Of a DNA stretch of 26,945 bases, positions 1 through 7,231 are shown in pieces (position 1 is the first letter of the stretch; every line of letters starts with the position of its first letter). Under the pieces are notes generated by a model. It worked only from the letters and a program-made list of their open reading frames with translations, searched no databases and was not told the origin of the DNA. A program made the translations under genes and the position numbers. Location of the stretch: the NCBI GenBank assembly GCA_029218485.1, contig JAQXRK010000222.1, positions 1 through 26,945 of the forward strand. The letters are read 5' to 3'. The DNA is from a bacterium (lineage in GTDB: Bacteria > Bacillota > Clostridia > Christensenellales > CAG-138).

Positions 1-798
1 CAGGTCGGCCTTGCTGCCGGCAAGGCGCGTGCAAAGGATGCGGGACTGCTGCCCCGCGCCCACGCCGATGGCCTGGCCCTGACAGGCGTAGCACACGGAG
101 TTGGACTGCGTGTATTTGAGCGTGATGAGCGCAACGATCAGGTCGCGCCGGGCCTCCTCGGGCAGGTCGCGGCTTTCGGTCACGATGTTCTGCAGCAGCG
201 ACGCGTCGATCCGGAAGTTGTTGCGGCCCTGCTCGAACGTGATGCCGAACACCTGCTTGCGCTCGCGCTCCGCGGGCACATAGTCCGGGTCGATGCGCAC
301 GATGTTGTAGCTGCCCTTGCGCTTGGTTTTGAGGATCTCCAGCGCTTCGGGCTGATAGCCCGGGGCGATGATGCCGTCGGACACCTCGCGCTTGATGAGC
401 TGCGCGGTCGTGACGTCGCACTCGTCGGACAGGGCGATCCAGTCGCCGAAGGAGGATTGCCGGTCGGTGCCGCGCGCGCGGGCGTACGCCGTGGCGAGCG
501 GGGAATCGTCCAGCCCCTCGATGTCGTCCACAAAGCACGCCTGCTTCAGCGCGCCGGACATGGGCACGCCCACGGCGGCGGAGGTCGGGCTGACGTGCTT
601 GAACGAGGTCGCCGCCGGCATGCCGAGCGCCGCCTTCAGCTCCCTGACCAGCTGCCAGGCGTTGAACGCATCGAGGAAGTTGATGTAGCCCGGCTTGCCG
701 CTGAGCACCTCGATGGGAAGGTCTTTGCCATCCTCCATAAAGATTCTTGCGGGCTTCTGATTCGGGTTGCAGCCATACTTGAGTTCCAGTTCGTTCAT
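1..798 (-). CDS. AICAR formyltransferase, standalone (3' end cut off by window edge)
   Basis: Transfers a formyl group from 10-formyl-THF to AICAR, giving FAICAR, the ninth step of de novo IMP synthesis. Only the first 266 codons lie in the window. The protein starts directly with the transformylase domain: LKYGCNPNQ at residues 6-14, NFLDAFNAWQLV near 40-51, and SFKHVSPTSAAVG at 65-77, whose Lys67-His68 match the catalytic KH pair of the family. There is no N-terminal IMP cyclohydrolase (MGS-like) domain, so this is a freestanding version of the C-terminal half of PurH. The ATG at 796-798 has AAGGAGG upstream and overlaps the stop of purO by four bases (ATGA), which implies translational coupling. 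Last visible gene of the purine operon; purD would be a reasonable next gene outside the window. Confidence 0.93.
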   Translation of the reverse strand, partial: MNELELKYGCNPNQKPARIFMEDGKDLPIEVLSGKPGYINFLDAFNAWQLVRELKAALGMPAATSFKHVSPTSAAVGVPMSGALKQACFVDDIEGLDDSPLATAYARARGTDRQSSFGDWIALSDECDVTTAQLIKREVSDGIIAPGYQPEALEILKTKRKGSYNIVRIDPDYVPAERERKQVFGITFEQGRNNFRIDASLLQNIVTESRDLPEEARRDLIVALITLKYTQSNSVCYACQGQAIGVGAGQQSRILCTRLAGSKADL

Positions 799-1511
799 GC
801 GTTTTGGCCTCCTTCTGCGTGTCGGTTGATGATCGCGGTGTCCGTTCTGCCGGTGGCCAGATCCACCGTGCGTACGAACAGGGACACCCGGTTGGCGGCG
901 TTCAGCGCGCTCCAGACCGCGGCGGCGAGCGCCTCAGCCGTTTCGTTTCCGAATTCGATCCGGCGCGGCTCGCCCCGAAACGAGGGCAGCGGGCTGCCGT
1001 CGGTTTCATAGGTGCTGAGAAAATGACCAACCCCCGCGATGGGCGCGTCGTATTCAAAGAAGAACCGCTCGCAGCAGGCTGCGTCGCCGTCCGCGCTCTT
1101 GAGGATGGACAGCCGGTAGCCGCCGTCCGGCGCGAGCAGGCCGGAGATGCGCGGCGTCCAGTTCGGCCCGTCCGGCTCGAAGGTGCGCGTGCGCAGCGCG
1201 TCGGCGAACGGCTTGCCCGCGGCCAGATAGTCGCGGATGGTATCCGTCTGGTCGCCGTTGGTGACGATGGTATGGCCGTGCAGCGTGCGCACGGGGTGGT
1301 AGATGATCAGCGACGGGTCCGTCATTTTGGACGCGTCGAACGCGCGCGTGCGGATGCCGTCATCCGTCGCTTCAAACACGCGGTTGCGGCTGTTTTCGCT
1401 GCGGCCCATGATAAAATACACGATGACCGCGCGCTCGTTGTCGGCCGAGCGGCCAAGCGCGATGCCGCGGCCGGGGTACGGATTGCCCGAAAGCATGTCA
1501 AAGAAATTCAT
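795..1511 (-). CDS. purO: IMP cyclohydrolase, archaeal PurO type
   Basis: Closes the ring of FAICAR to IMP, the last step of the pathway. The 238-residue protein carries NPYPGRGIALGRS near residues 9-21, then a FIMGRS.NSRNR stretch and HTIVTNGDQTD, all features of the PurO/IMP_cyclohyd family first known from archaea and unrelated to the PurH N-terminal domain. I chose ATG 1509-1511 because AAGGGAG lies about seven bases upstream; a GTG seven codons further upstream (1530-1532) has no better site. It sits between purN and the standalone AICAR transformylase and overlaps the latter by four bases. The partnership explains why the neighbour lacks a cyclohydrolase domain. Confidence 0.88.
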   Translation of the reverse strand: MNFFDMLSGNPYPGRGIALGRSADNERAVIVYFIMGRSENSRNRVFEATDDGIRTRAFDASKMTDPSLIIYHPVRTLHGHTIVTNGDQTDTIRDYLAAGKPFADALRTRTFEPDGPNWTPRISGLLAPDGGYRLSILKSADGDAACCERFFFEYDAPIAGVGHFLSTYETDGSPLPSFRGEPRRIEFGNETAEALAAAVWSALNAANRVSLFVRTVDLATGRTDTAIINRHAEGGQNA

Positions 1512-1586
1512 ACAAACGCTCCCTTCGCGCACGATGCGCCGCCCGATTGCGCCGCACCGGTTTTTTTCGGCGCCACAACGGCCTTT

Positions 1587-2201
1587 TCAGACGCTGCGGC
1601 GCTCCTTTTCAAGCTCTGCGGCGACCTTTTCCAGCGCCGCCGGCAAAATCTTCCATTCGGCCTGCTCCATGACCCGCCTCTGCAGCGTTTCGGGCGTATC
1701 GCCCTCCTCGATGTCGACGGCCTTTTGCAGGATGATCCTGCCGCCGTCCGGCACCTCGTTGACGAAATGCACCGTTGCGCCGGTGACCTTGACGCCGTAG
1801 GCGAGCGCCGCCTCATGCACGCGCAGGCCGTAGAAGCCCTGCCCGCAGAAGGACGGGATCAGGGACGGGTGTACGTTGATGATGCGGTTCTCATACCGCT
1901 TTGTGAAATCCGCGCTGAGGATGGACAGAAAGCCGGCCAGCACGATCAGCTCGATGCCGTGCGCCTCCAGAAGCCGGAGGAGCGCCGCCTCAAAGTCCGC
2001 CTGCGACGCGCAGGCCTTCCGCGACACCGTTTCGGCGGGGATGCCCGCCGCCGCCGCGCGCTCGAGCGCGTACACGCCGGGCTTGCTCGAAACCACCAGC
2101 GCCAGCGAGGCGCTCCCGAGCGCGCCCGCATCGCGCGCGTCGATCAGCGCCTGCAGATTGGTGCCGCCGCCGGATACGAATACCGCCGTTCTGACGCTCA
2201 T
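1587..2201 (-). CDS. purN: Phosphoribosylglycinamide formyltransferase (GAR transformylase)
   Basis: Formylates GAR to FGAR using 10-formyl-THF. The 204-residue length is typical of PurN. Visible motifs: the phosphate-binding loop VFVSGGGTNLQAL (residues 7-19), INVHPSLIPSF (108-118) with catalytic Asn109 and His111, and VPDGGRIIL (150-158) with catalytic Asp152. The start ATG is preceded by GGAGGAAAA. It lies 70 bases after purM and 75 bases before purO in the same orientation. Folate-dependent PurN, together with the AICAR transformylase, makes this operon a heavy user of 10-formyl-THF, which fits control by a ZTP riboswitch. Confidence 0.96.
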   Translation of the reverse strand: MSVRTAVFVSGGGTNLQALIDARDAGALGSASLALVVSSKPGVYALERAAAAGIPAETVSRKACASQADFEAALLRLLEAHGIELIVLAGFLSILSADFTKRYENRIINVHPSLIPSFCGQGFYGLRVHEAALAYGVKVTGATVHFVNEVPDGGRIILQKAVDIEEGDTPETLQRRVMEQAEWKILPAALEKVAAELEKERRSV

Positions 2202-2271
2202 GGCCGTTTTCCTCCGTCATACCGAATGGCGCCCGGGCAGCTCTGCCGGGACGCGGGGACGATTGCAGGGC

Positions 2272-3306
2272 TCAGCATAGCGTGACGCCCTCGCCGGAAA
2301 CCGTGTGCCCGAGCAGCACCGGCCGCTCGCCGGCCTGCTCCAGAACCGCCATGGCGGCGTCCAGATCGGCGGCCGCGACGATGAGCGTCATGCCCACGCC
2401 CATGTTGAACGTGTTGAACATGTCGCGCTCATCCACATGGCCCGCCCGCCGGATCATATCGAAGATCGGGAGCACCGGCACGGCGCGCTTTTCGATGCTC
2501 GCGCCGATGCCGTCCGGCAGGCTGCGCGGGAGGTTTTCGTAGAAGCCGCCGCCGGTGATGTGCGCGATGCCCTTGACCGCGACGCTTTCGAGCAGCCGGA
2601 GCACCGGCTTCACATAGATGCGCGTGGGCGTGAGCAGCGCCTCGCCGAGCGGCATGCCCAGCGCGTCCACATGGCGGCCAAGGTCCGCGTGCTCGACGTC
2701 GAACACCTTGCGCACGAGGGAGAACCCGTTGGAGTGCACGCCGCTGGAGCGCAGGCCGATGATCGCATCGCCCGGCGCGACCATCCGCTTGTCGAGGATG
2801 CTCTGCCTGTCCACGATGCCGACCGAGAAGCCGGCCAGATCGTAGTCGTCCGCGGCCATGGTGCCGGGGTGCTCCGCCGTTTCGCCGCCGATGAGCGCGC
2901 AGCCGGCCTGCACACAGCCCTCCGCCACGCCCGATACGAGCGTGGCCACCTTTTCGGGCGTGTTTTTGCCGATGGCGATATAATCGAGAAAGAACAGGGG
3001 CTTTGCGCCGCAGCAGATGATGTCGTTGACGCACATGGCCACGCAGTCGATGCCGACCGTGTCGTGCTTGTCCATCAGCTGCGCGATGCGCTGCTTGGTG
3101 CCCACGCCGTCGGTTCCGGAGACCAGCACCGGCTCCCGCATGCCCATAAGATCCGGCGCGAACAGGCCGCCGAAGCCGCCGATGCCGGATACGACGCCGG
3201 GGATGACGGTGCGCTCCACATGCTCCTTCATGAGCTGAACGCCCCGGTAGCCCGCCTCAATGTCCACGCCGGCGGCGGCATAGGCGGCAGAGTGAGAATT
3301 TTTCAT
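2272..3306 (-). CDS. purM: Phosphoribosylformylglycinamidine cyclo-ligase (AIR synthetase)
   Basis: Converts FGAM and ATP to AIR, step five of purine synthesis. The 344-residue protein has the full set of PurM landmarks: YAAAGVDIEAG at the N-terminus, VSGTDGVGTKQRIA around residues 62-75, GIDCVAMCVNDIICCGA (92-107 region), FFLDYIA, LIGGETAEHPG, GLRSSGVHSNGFSLVRK and HITGGGFYENLPR. The start codon has a near-ideal GAGGAGG eight bases upstream. It follows purF by 12 bases. Cytoplasmic homodimer in characterised relatives. Confidence 0.97.
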   Translation of the reverse strand: MKNSHSAAYAAAGVDIEAGYRGVQLMKEHVERTVIPGVVSGIGGFGGLFAPDLMGMREPVLVSGTDGVGTKQRIAQLMDKHDTVGIDCVAMCVNDIICCGAKPLFFLDYIAIGKNTPEKVATLVSGVAEGCVQAGCALIGGETAEHPGTMAADDYDLAGFSVGIVDRQSILDKRMVAPGDAIIGLRSSGVHSNGFSLVRKVFDVEHADLGRHVDALGMPLGEALLTPTRIYVKPVLRLLESVAVKGIAHITGGGFYENLPRSLPDGIGASIEKRAVPVLPIFDMIRRAGHVDERDMFNTFNMGVGMTLIVAAADLDAAMAVLEQAGERPVLLGHTVSGEGVTLC

Positions 3307-3318
3307 GCAAGCGCCTCC

Positions 3319-4770
3319 TCAGTCTCTTTCCAGCTTTTGTTCAAAGCGGTATTTTTCCCGCACCCGGGAAACGGGAACGGGATAGTTGCCGGTGAAGCAG
3401 CCGTCGCAGAAGCGCAGCTTGCAGCCGGCGGCCAGCTTGTGGACGCTGTCCACGCTGAGATAGCCGAGGCTGTCGGCCCCCAGCATCCGGGCGATCTCCT
3501 CCGTCGTGCGGCCGCAGGCGATCAGGTGGTCCCGCGAGTCGATATCGGTGCCGAAGTAGCAGGGGTTCAGGAACGGGGGCGCGGATACCCGGATATGCAC
3601 CTCGGAAGCGCCGGCGTCCCGCAGCAGCCGGACGATCCGCGCGCTGGTGGTGCCGCGGACGATGGAATCGTCGATCATGACCACCCGCTTGCCCCGCACG
3701 GCCGAGGCGATGGGGTTGAGCTTGATGCGCACCTTGTCCTCCCGGACCTGCTGGCCGGGGGCGATGAAGGTGCGGGCGATGTATTTGTTCTTGACGAAGC
3801 CGATGCCGTAGGGGATGCCGGACTGGCGGGCATAGCCGATGGCGGCGTCGATGCCGCTGTCGGGCACGCCGATGACGATATCCGCCTGCACCGGGTGCTC
3901 GAGCGCGAGAAACGCGCCGGCGCGCAGGCGCGCCTCGTGGACGGAGGAGCCGTCCATGATCGAGTCGGGCCGGGCAAAATAGATGAACTCGAACACGCAC
4001 ATGCTGCTATCGCACTGGCCGCAGTGCTCCCGGAGCGACCGCAGGCCGTCCTTATCCACCACCACGATCTCGCCCGGGTCCACATCGCGGAGGAAGTGCG
4101 CGCCAACGGCGTCGAGCGCGCAGCTCTCGGAGGCAAAGACATATCCGCCGTCCAGAACGCCGATGCAGAGCGGCCGGAACCCATGGGGGTCGCGGACGGC
4201 GATCAGCTTCTGGGAGGACATGATGACCAGCGAGTAGGCGCCCTGAATCTCGTTCATGGCGGCGGATACGGCCGCTTCGATCGACGGGGCGCGCAGGCGC
4301 TGGCTCGTGATCGTATAGGCGATGACCTCGGTATCGCTCGTGGTGTGGAAGATGGCGCCGGTCAGCTCCAGCTTTTCGCGCAGCTCCGCGGCGTTGGTCA
4401 GGTTGCCGTTGTGCGCCAGAACCATGGAGCCCTTGACGTGGTTGATGAACAGCGGCTGCGCGTTGGCGCGGCTCTTGCTGCCGGTGGTGGCGTAGCGCAC
4501 ATGGCCGACCGCCATGGTGCCCTCGCCGAGGCGCTGCAGCGCCTCGGGGGTGAACGCCTCGCTGACCAGACCCACGTCCTTGTGGCAGGTGATGACGCCG
4601 TCGTCGTTGACGGCGATGCCGGCGCTCTCCTGGCCGCGGTGCTGCAGCGCAAACAGGCCGCGATAGGTCAGCCCCGCGACATCCTGCTCCCGGGTGGCGC
4701 GCACGCCGAACACGCCGCACGCCTCGTGCAGATCCCCCTCCGGGATGGGGCGCCCGTTACTCTGCATCAT
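3319..4770 (-). CDS. purF: Amidophosphoribosyltransferase (PurF), Fe-S type
   Basis: First committed step: PRPP plus glutamine to phosphoribosylamine. The 483-residue protein has an N-terminal glutamine amidotransferase half and a C-terminal phosphoribosyltransferase half. Cys18 in EACGVFG is the expected nucleophile, preceded by a 17-residue stretch likely removed as a propeptide as in Bacillus PurF. VVMIDDSIVRGTTSARIV (363-380) is the PRPP loop. Cys258 (MCVFEFIYFARPDS), Cys404 (NPCYFG), Cys455 and Cys458 (CDGCFTGNYP) match the four ligands of the oxygen-sensitive [4Fe-4S] cluster of the B. subtilis class. The start overlaps the end of purC by 14 bases; two adjacent ATGs (4768-4770, 4765-4767) are possible and neither has a strong ribosome binding site, suggesting coupling to purC. 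Confidence 0.96.
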   Translation of the reverse strand: MMQSNGRPIPEGDLHEACGVFGVRATREQDVAGLTYRGLFALQHRGQESAGIAVNDDGVITCHKDVGLVSEAFTPEALQRLGEGTMAVGHVRYATTGSKSRANAQPLFINHVKGSMVLAHNGNLTNAAELREKLELTGAIFHTTSDTEVIAYTITSQRLRAPSIEAAVSAAMNEIQGAYSLVIMSSQKLIAVRDPHGFRPLCIGVLDGGYVFASESCALDAVGAHFLRDVDPGEIVVVDKDGLRSLREHCGQCDSSMCVFEFIYFARPDSIMDGSSVHEARLRAGAFLALEHPVQADIVIGVPDSGIDAAIGYARQSGIPYGIGFVKNKYIARTFIAPGQQVREDKVRIKLNPIASAVRGKRVVMIDDSIVRGTTSARIVRLLRDAGASEVHIRVSAPPFLNPCYFGTDIDSRDHLIACGRTTEEIARMLGADSLGYLSVDSVHKLAAGCKLRFCDGCFTGNYPVPVSRVREKYRFEQKLERD

Positions 4771-5476
4771 GGTCCAGCAGACGCTTCATGATCTCGGTGT
4801 AAGCGTCCTCCACGCCGCCCATATCCCGGCGGAAACGATCCTTGTCCAGCTTCTCATGGGTCTCGGAATCCCACAGGCGGCAGGTGTCGGGGCTGATCTC
4901 ATCGGCCAGCACGATGGTGCCGTCGGCGGTCTTGCCGAACTCCAGCTTGAAGTCCACCAGCGTCACGCCGCATGCCGCCCAGAAGGCCTTCAGCACATCG
5001 TTGACGGCGAAGGCATACCGCTTGATCAGCTCGATCTCGGCCGGCGTGGCCAGCTTCAGCGCGATGGCGTGATAGCTGTTGAGCAGCGGATCGTGCAGGT
5101 CGTCGTTCTTATAGGAAAACTCGATGGTGGGCTGGTCGAACACGATGCCCTCCTCCACGCCGTAGCGGGACGCGAAGTGGCCGGCCGAGATGTTGCGCAC
5201 GATGACCTCCAGCGGCACGATCTCCACCCGTTTCACCAGCGTCTCCCGGGGCGAGAGCTCCCGCACGAAATGCGTGGGGATGCCGGCCCGCTCCATCCGG
5301 GCCATCAGGCGGTTGGTCATCTGGTTGTTGATCGCGCCCTTGCCCGCGATGGTGCCCTTCTTCAGGCCGTCCAGCGCGGTGGCGTCGTCCTTGTAGTCCA
5401 CGATGAACAGTTCGGGATCGTCGGTGCGGAAGACCTTCTTCGCTTTTCCCTCATAAACTTGATCCAGCTTTTGCAT
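4757..5476 (-). CDS. purC: SAICAR synthetase
   Basis: Joins CAIR and aspartate, using ATP, to make SAICAR. At 239 residues it is the usual length for the bacterial short form. Motifs: KLDQVYEGKAKKVFRT at the N-terminus (nucleotide-binding strand), FVRELSPRETLVKRVEIVPLE VIVRN around 85-110, FEYKND-type segment FSYKNDDLHDPLL, and LADEISPDTCRLWD near the C-terminus. ATG 5474-5476 has AGGAAG upstream. It sits second in the operon, 137 bases after purE, and overlaps purF at its 3' end. Confidence 0.97.
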   Translation of the reverse strand: MQKLDQVYEGKAKKVFRTDDPELFIVDYKDDATALDGLKKGTIAGKGAINNQMTNRLMARMERAGIPTHFVRELSPRETLVKRVEIVPLEVIVRNISAGHFASRYGVEEGIVFDQPTIEFSYKNDDLHDPLLNSYHAIALKLATPAEIELIKRYAFAVNDVLKAFWAACGVTLVDFKLEFGKTADGTIVLADEISPDTCRLWDSETHEKLDKDRFRRDMGGVEDAYTEIMKRLLDHDAE

Positions 5477-5526
5477 AATACCGCTTCCTGCCTCTTTCGA
5501 TTTTTTCTGGGTCGTTGCTGTTCCTT

Positions 5527-5552
5527 ACGGCCGCTCTTTCCGGCGCGGCCGT
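5527..5552 (-). other. Hairpin in the purE-purC gap
   Basis: ACGGCCGC at 5527-5534 and GCGGCCGT at 5545-5552 form a perfect 8-base stem with a 10-base loop in the 137-base gap between purE and purC. There is no U-run after it, so it is more likely an RNA-processing or stability element than a terminator. Visible as sequence only; the role is inferred. Confidence 0.5.
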
Positions 5553-5613
5553 CCCGCTGCGTTTGCCCGCGCCCGCCGTTTCCCGCGGGGTGGGCCGCCG
5601 CGCAGCGCCGGCG

Positions 5614-6105
5614 TTATCGATACTGTTCCCTGAGACGCGCATCGGCCTCCAGCACGGCCGCCGTTTCCGCTGCGCGGTGCGCCGCGAGCTTTTCGGCCAA
5701 AGCGCCGTCGGTGACGGCCAGAATCTCGATGGCCAGCAGCGCCGCGTTCTTCGCGCCGTCGACCGCCACGGTCGCCACCGGGATGCCGGATGGCATCATG
5801 ACCGTGGAGAGCAGCGCGTCCATGCCGTCCAGCTGCGCGCCCCGGCACGGAACGCCGATGACCGGCAGCGTCGTATTCGCCGCCAGCGCCCCGGCCAGAT
5901 GCGCCGCCATGCCGGCAAACGCAATTAAAACAGAAAATCCGTTCACCCGTGCCGCCGCAGCAAACTCCCTTGCTTCGTTCGGACACCGATGAGCGGATAG
6001 TACGCGCACCTCTACCGGAACGCCGTATTCCTTCAACACGCCGATCGCCTTTTCGGCTACCGGCAGATCGCTGGTGCTGCCCAGCACCACGGCAACTCTC
6101 TGCAT
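5614..6105 (-). CDS. purE: N5-carboxyaminoimidazole ribonucleotide mutase / AIR carboxylase (PurE)
   Basis: Makes CAIR, step six of the pathway. The 163-residue protein has VVLGSTSDLP (6-15) and LSAHR (36-40, His39 in the active site), then GVPCRGAQLDGMDALLS and MMPSGIPVATVA. No purK is seen in the window; whether this PurE acts on N5-CAIR (class I, needs PurK) or directly on AIR and CO2 (class II) cannot be settled by eye. ATG 6103-6105 has AGGAGGG upstream. It is the first gene of the operon, directly downstream of the ZTP riboswitch and its terminator. Confidence 0.96.
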   Translation of the reverse strand: MQRVAVVLGSTSDLPVAEKAIGVLKEYGVPVEVRVLSAHRCPNEAREFAAAARVNGFSVLIAFAGMAAHLAGALAANTTLPVIGVPCRGAQLDGMDALLSTVMMPSGIPVATVAVDGAKNAALLAIEILAVTDGALAEKLAAHRAAETAAVLEADARLREQYR

Positions 6106-6119
6106 TTCAACACCCTCCT

Positions 6120-6162
6120 GAAAACAAAAAGGTATTCCAACCCCTTACGCAGTTGGAATACC
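6120..6162 (-). terminator. Intrinsic terminator of the ZTP riboswitch (attenuator before purE)
   Basis: On the minus strand GGTATTCCAAC (6162-6152) and GTTGGAATACC (6141-6131) form a perfect 11-base stem with a 10-base loop, followed by TTTTTGTTTT (6130-6121). The 5' arm starts inside the last conserved bases of the riboswitch aptamer (CCGTCTGGG), so ligand-stabilised aptamer folding and terminator folding compete. That is the expected arrangement of an ON switch. Confidence 0.93.
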
Positions 6163-6240
6163 CAGACGGCCGGCATTCGTAAACACATTCCTTTCTGTTC
6201 CCCTGTGGTGCTCCACATTTCCGTCAGTCACAGAAAAAAG
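6160..6240 (-). promoter_or_regulatory. ZTP (pfl) riboswitch aptamer controlling the purine operon
   Basis: Read on the minus strand, TTTCTG (from 6236) and CAGAAA (6197-6192) form helix P1. Inside are TGTGACTGACGG, the hairpin TGTGGAGCACCACA (6217-6204) and GGGGAACAG. Downstream comes TGCCGGCCGTCTGGG (6175-6161), the conserved 3' domain, whose CCGTC can pair with GACGG (6225-6221) as the pseudoknot. These are the defining elements of the pfl motif, which senses ZTP/ZMP, the AICAR nucleotides that build up when 10-formyl-THF is short. Known members switch expression on by blocking a terminator, which fits the terminator overlapping its 3' end. The genes controlled here both make and consume AICAR. 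Confidence 0.9.
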
Positions 6241-6249
6241 TACCGCTTC

Positions 6250-6278
6250 ATTATATCAAACCGTTCGCGCCGTTGCAA
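6250..6278 (-). promoter_or_regulatory. Promoter of the purine operon
   Basis: Minus strand: TTGCAA (6278-6273), 17-base spacer, TATAAT (6255-6250). Transcription should start near 6243, giving a leader of about 138 nt that contains the whole riboswitch and terminator before purE. Confidence 0.88.
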
Positions 6279-6334
6279 GCCCTTTCGCCAATTTTTTGGC
6301 GGTGCGGGGGAACGGCGGGGAGGATGGGCCGCTG

Positions 6335-6363
6335 TTGACAAAGTGCGCCCGGCCGCATATGAT
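6335..6363 (+). promoter_or_regulatory. Promoter of the 58-residue basic protein gene
   Basis: TTGACA (6335-6340), 17-base spacer, TATGAT (6358-6363): a near-consensus housekeeping promoter about 38 bases before the ATG at 6401. It is divergent from, and 56 bases away from, the purine operon promoter. Confidence 0.85.
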
Positions 6364-6400
6364 GGGATCATCTTTACAAACAAAAAGGAGGGTGGGCCAT

Positions 6401-6577
6401 ATGGCAAAGCCGTTTGTGCCGCAGGAGAAGCTGAGCAAAAAGGCAAAGCGCGAGCTGAACCGAAGGAAACGACAGATTTGGGAGATCTCCCCCATAACGC
6501 GCAGGAGCGAAAACCGGAAGCGCTATGACAAAAAGAGGCGGTACCGCATCGATGATGACGGCACCGCCTTTTTTTGA
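6401..6577 (+). CDS. Small conserved-looking basic protein, function unknown
   Basis: Encodes 58 residues, over a third of them Lys or Arg, starting MAKPFVPQEKLSKKAKREL and with a central KRQIWEISPITRR segment. No membrane segment, signal peptide or cysteine is seen. The start is chosen because AAGGAGG lies at 6385-6391 about nine bases before the ATG; the open frame continues upstream but that part would start before or within the promoter. It has its own strong promoter and its 3' end, including the stop codon, lies inside a terminator hairpin. The charge pattern suggests binding to RNA, ribosomes or DNA, but I do not recognise a named family. That it is a real gene is well supported by promoter, ribosome binding site and terminator. 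Confidence 0.75.
   Translation: MAKPFVPQEKLSKKAKRELNRRKRQIWEISPITRRSENRKRYDKKRRYRIDDDGTAFF
6536..6575. terminator. Two-way intrinsic terminator
   Basis: AGGCGGT (6536-6542) and ACCGCCT (6563-6569) pair; on the plus strand seven Ts follow (6569-6575), and on the minus strand the stem is followed by CTTTTT. It can end the small basic gene on the plus strand (whose coding sequence it overlaps) and the MATE-SRAP operon on the minus strand. Confidence 0.88.
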
Positions 6578-6592
6578 TCCGTTTTCCGCGCG

Positions 6593-7216
6593 CTATTTCT
6601 CCGCGACCCCATCCTGCGCCGGATCCTCCCGCCATTCGACGCGATCGAGCGCGCCGGGGAGCAGCGCCCCGAGCGGATTGGCCGGGTCGAGCCATGCGCG
6701 CGCCCCGGCTTCCGGGATGAGCACGGGCATGCGGTCGTGGATGAAGCGGATCGCGTCCGCGGCGGGGCGGGTCAGCACGACAAATTCGGGCAGATTGCCG
6801 GGGCGCGGGCGGTAAAGGCCGGCAAGGAAGGCCCGCTGCGCGCCGGCGGGGCGGATGGCGTGCCGGACGCGGCCGCCGTTTCGCGCCTCCCATTCATAGT
6901 AGTGCGACAGCGGGATCAGGCAGCGCCGGGCTTTCGCGCTTTCGGCAAACGTGGGCTTGACGGCGGCGGTCTCCGCGCGGGCGTTGATGAGCGGGCGCGG
7001 CTGCCCCTGCTGACGAAACCCCCACTGCATCGCGAAGGCACAGGGCACGAGACGGCGGCTGTTGGCGATCACCGCCGCCACCTGCGAGGGAAAGACCTCG
7101 CCCGACCGGCAGACGACCGAGCCGTCCGGCGGGAGGTTCCTCGGCTGCGCATCGCCCGTGACGAGGCGGATGGCCGCCTCCAGATCGGCCTTTGCAACAT
7201 AGTATCGACCGCACAT
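6593..7216 (-). CDS. SRAP / HMCES-YedK family DNA-protein crosslinking protein
   Basis: SOS-response-associated peptidase fold. Relatives bind abasic sites in single-stranded DNA and form a covalent thiazolidine link through Cys2, protecting the lesion. The 207-residue protein has all the active-site residues: Cys2 in MCGRYY, Asn78 in INARAET (77-83), Glu108 in YYEW and His160 in FIHDRMPV (159-166). GGAGGG lies upstream of ATG 7214-7216. It follows the MATE gene by 15 bases and is probably cotranscribed with it. No LexA-type operator was found; the operon promoter lies upstream of the MATE gene. Confidence 0.93.
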   Translation of the reverse strand: MCGRYYVAKADLEAAIRLVTGDAQPRNLPPDGSVVCRSGEVFPSQVAAVIANSRRLVPCAFAMQWGFRQQGQPRPLINARAETAAVKPTFAESAKARRCLIPLSHYYEWEARNGGRVRHAIRPAGAQRAFLAGLYRPRPGNLPEFVVLTRPAADAIRFIHDRMPVLIPEAGARAWLDPANPLGALLPGALDRVEWREDPAQDGVAEK

Positions 7217-7231
7217 GCGCTTCTCCCTCCG

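Noticed and set aside
2305..4791. Plus-strand 828-codon open frame (and similar long frames opposite other genes).
   Set aside because: Shadow of purM and purF on the opposite strand, produced by high GC and few stop codons; no start signal or domain.
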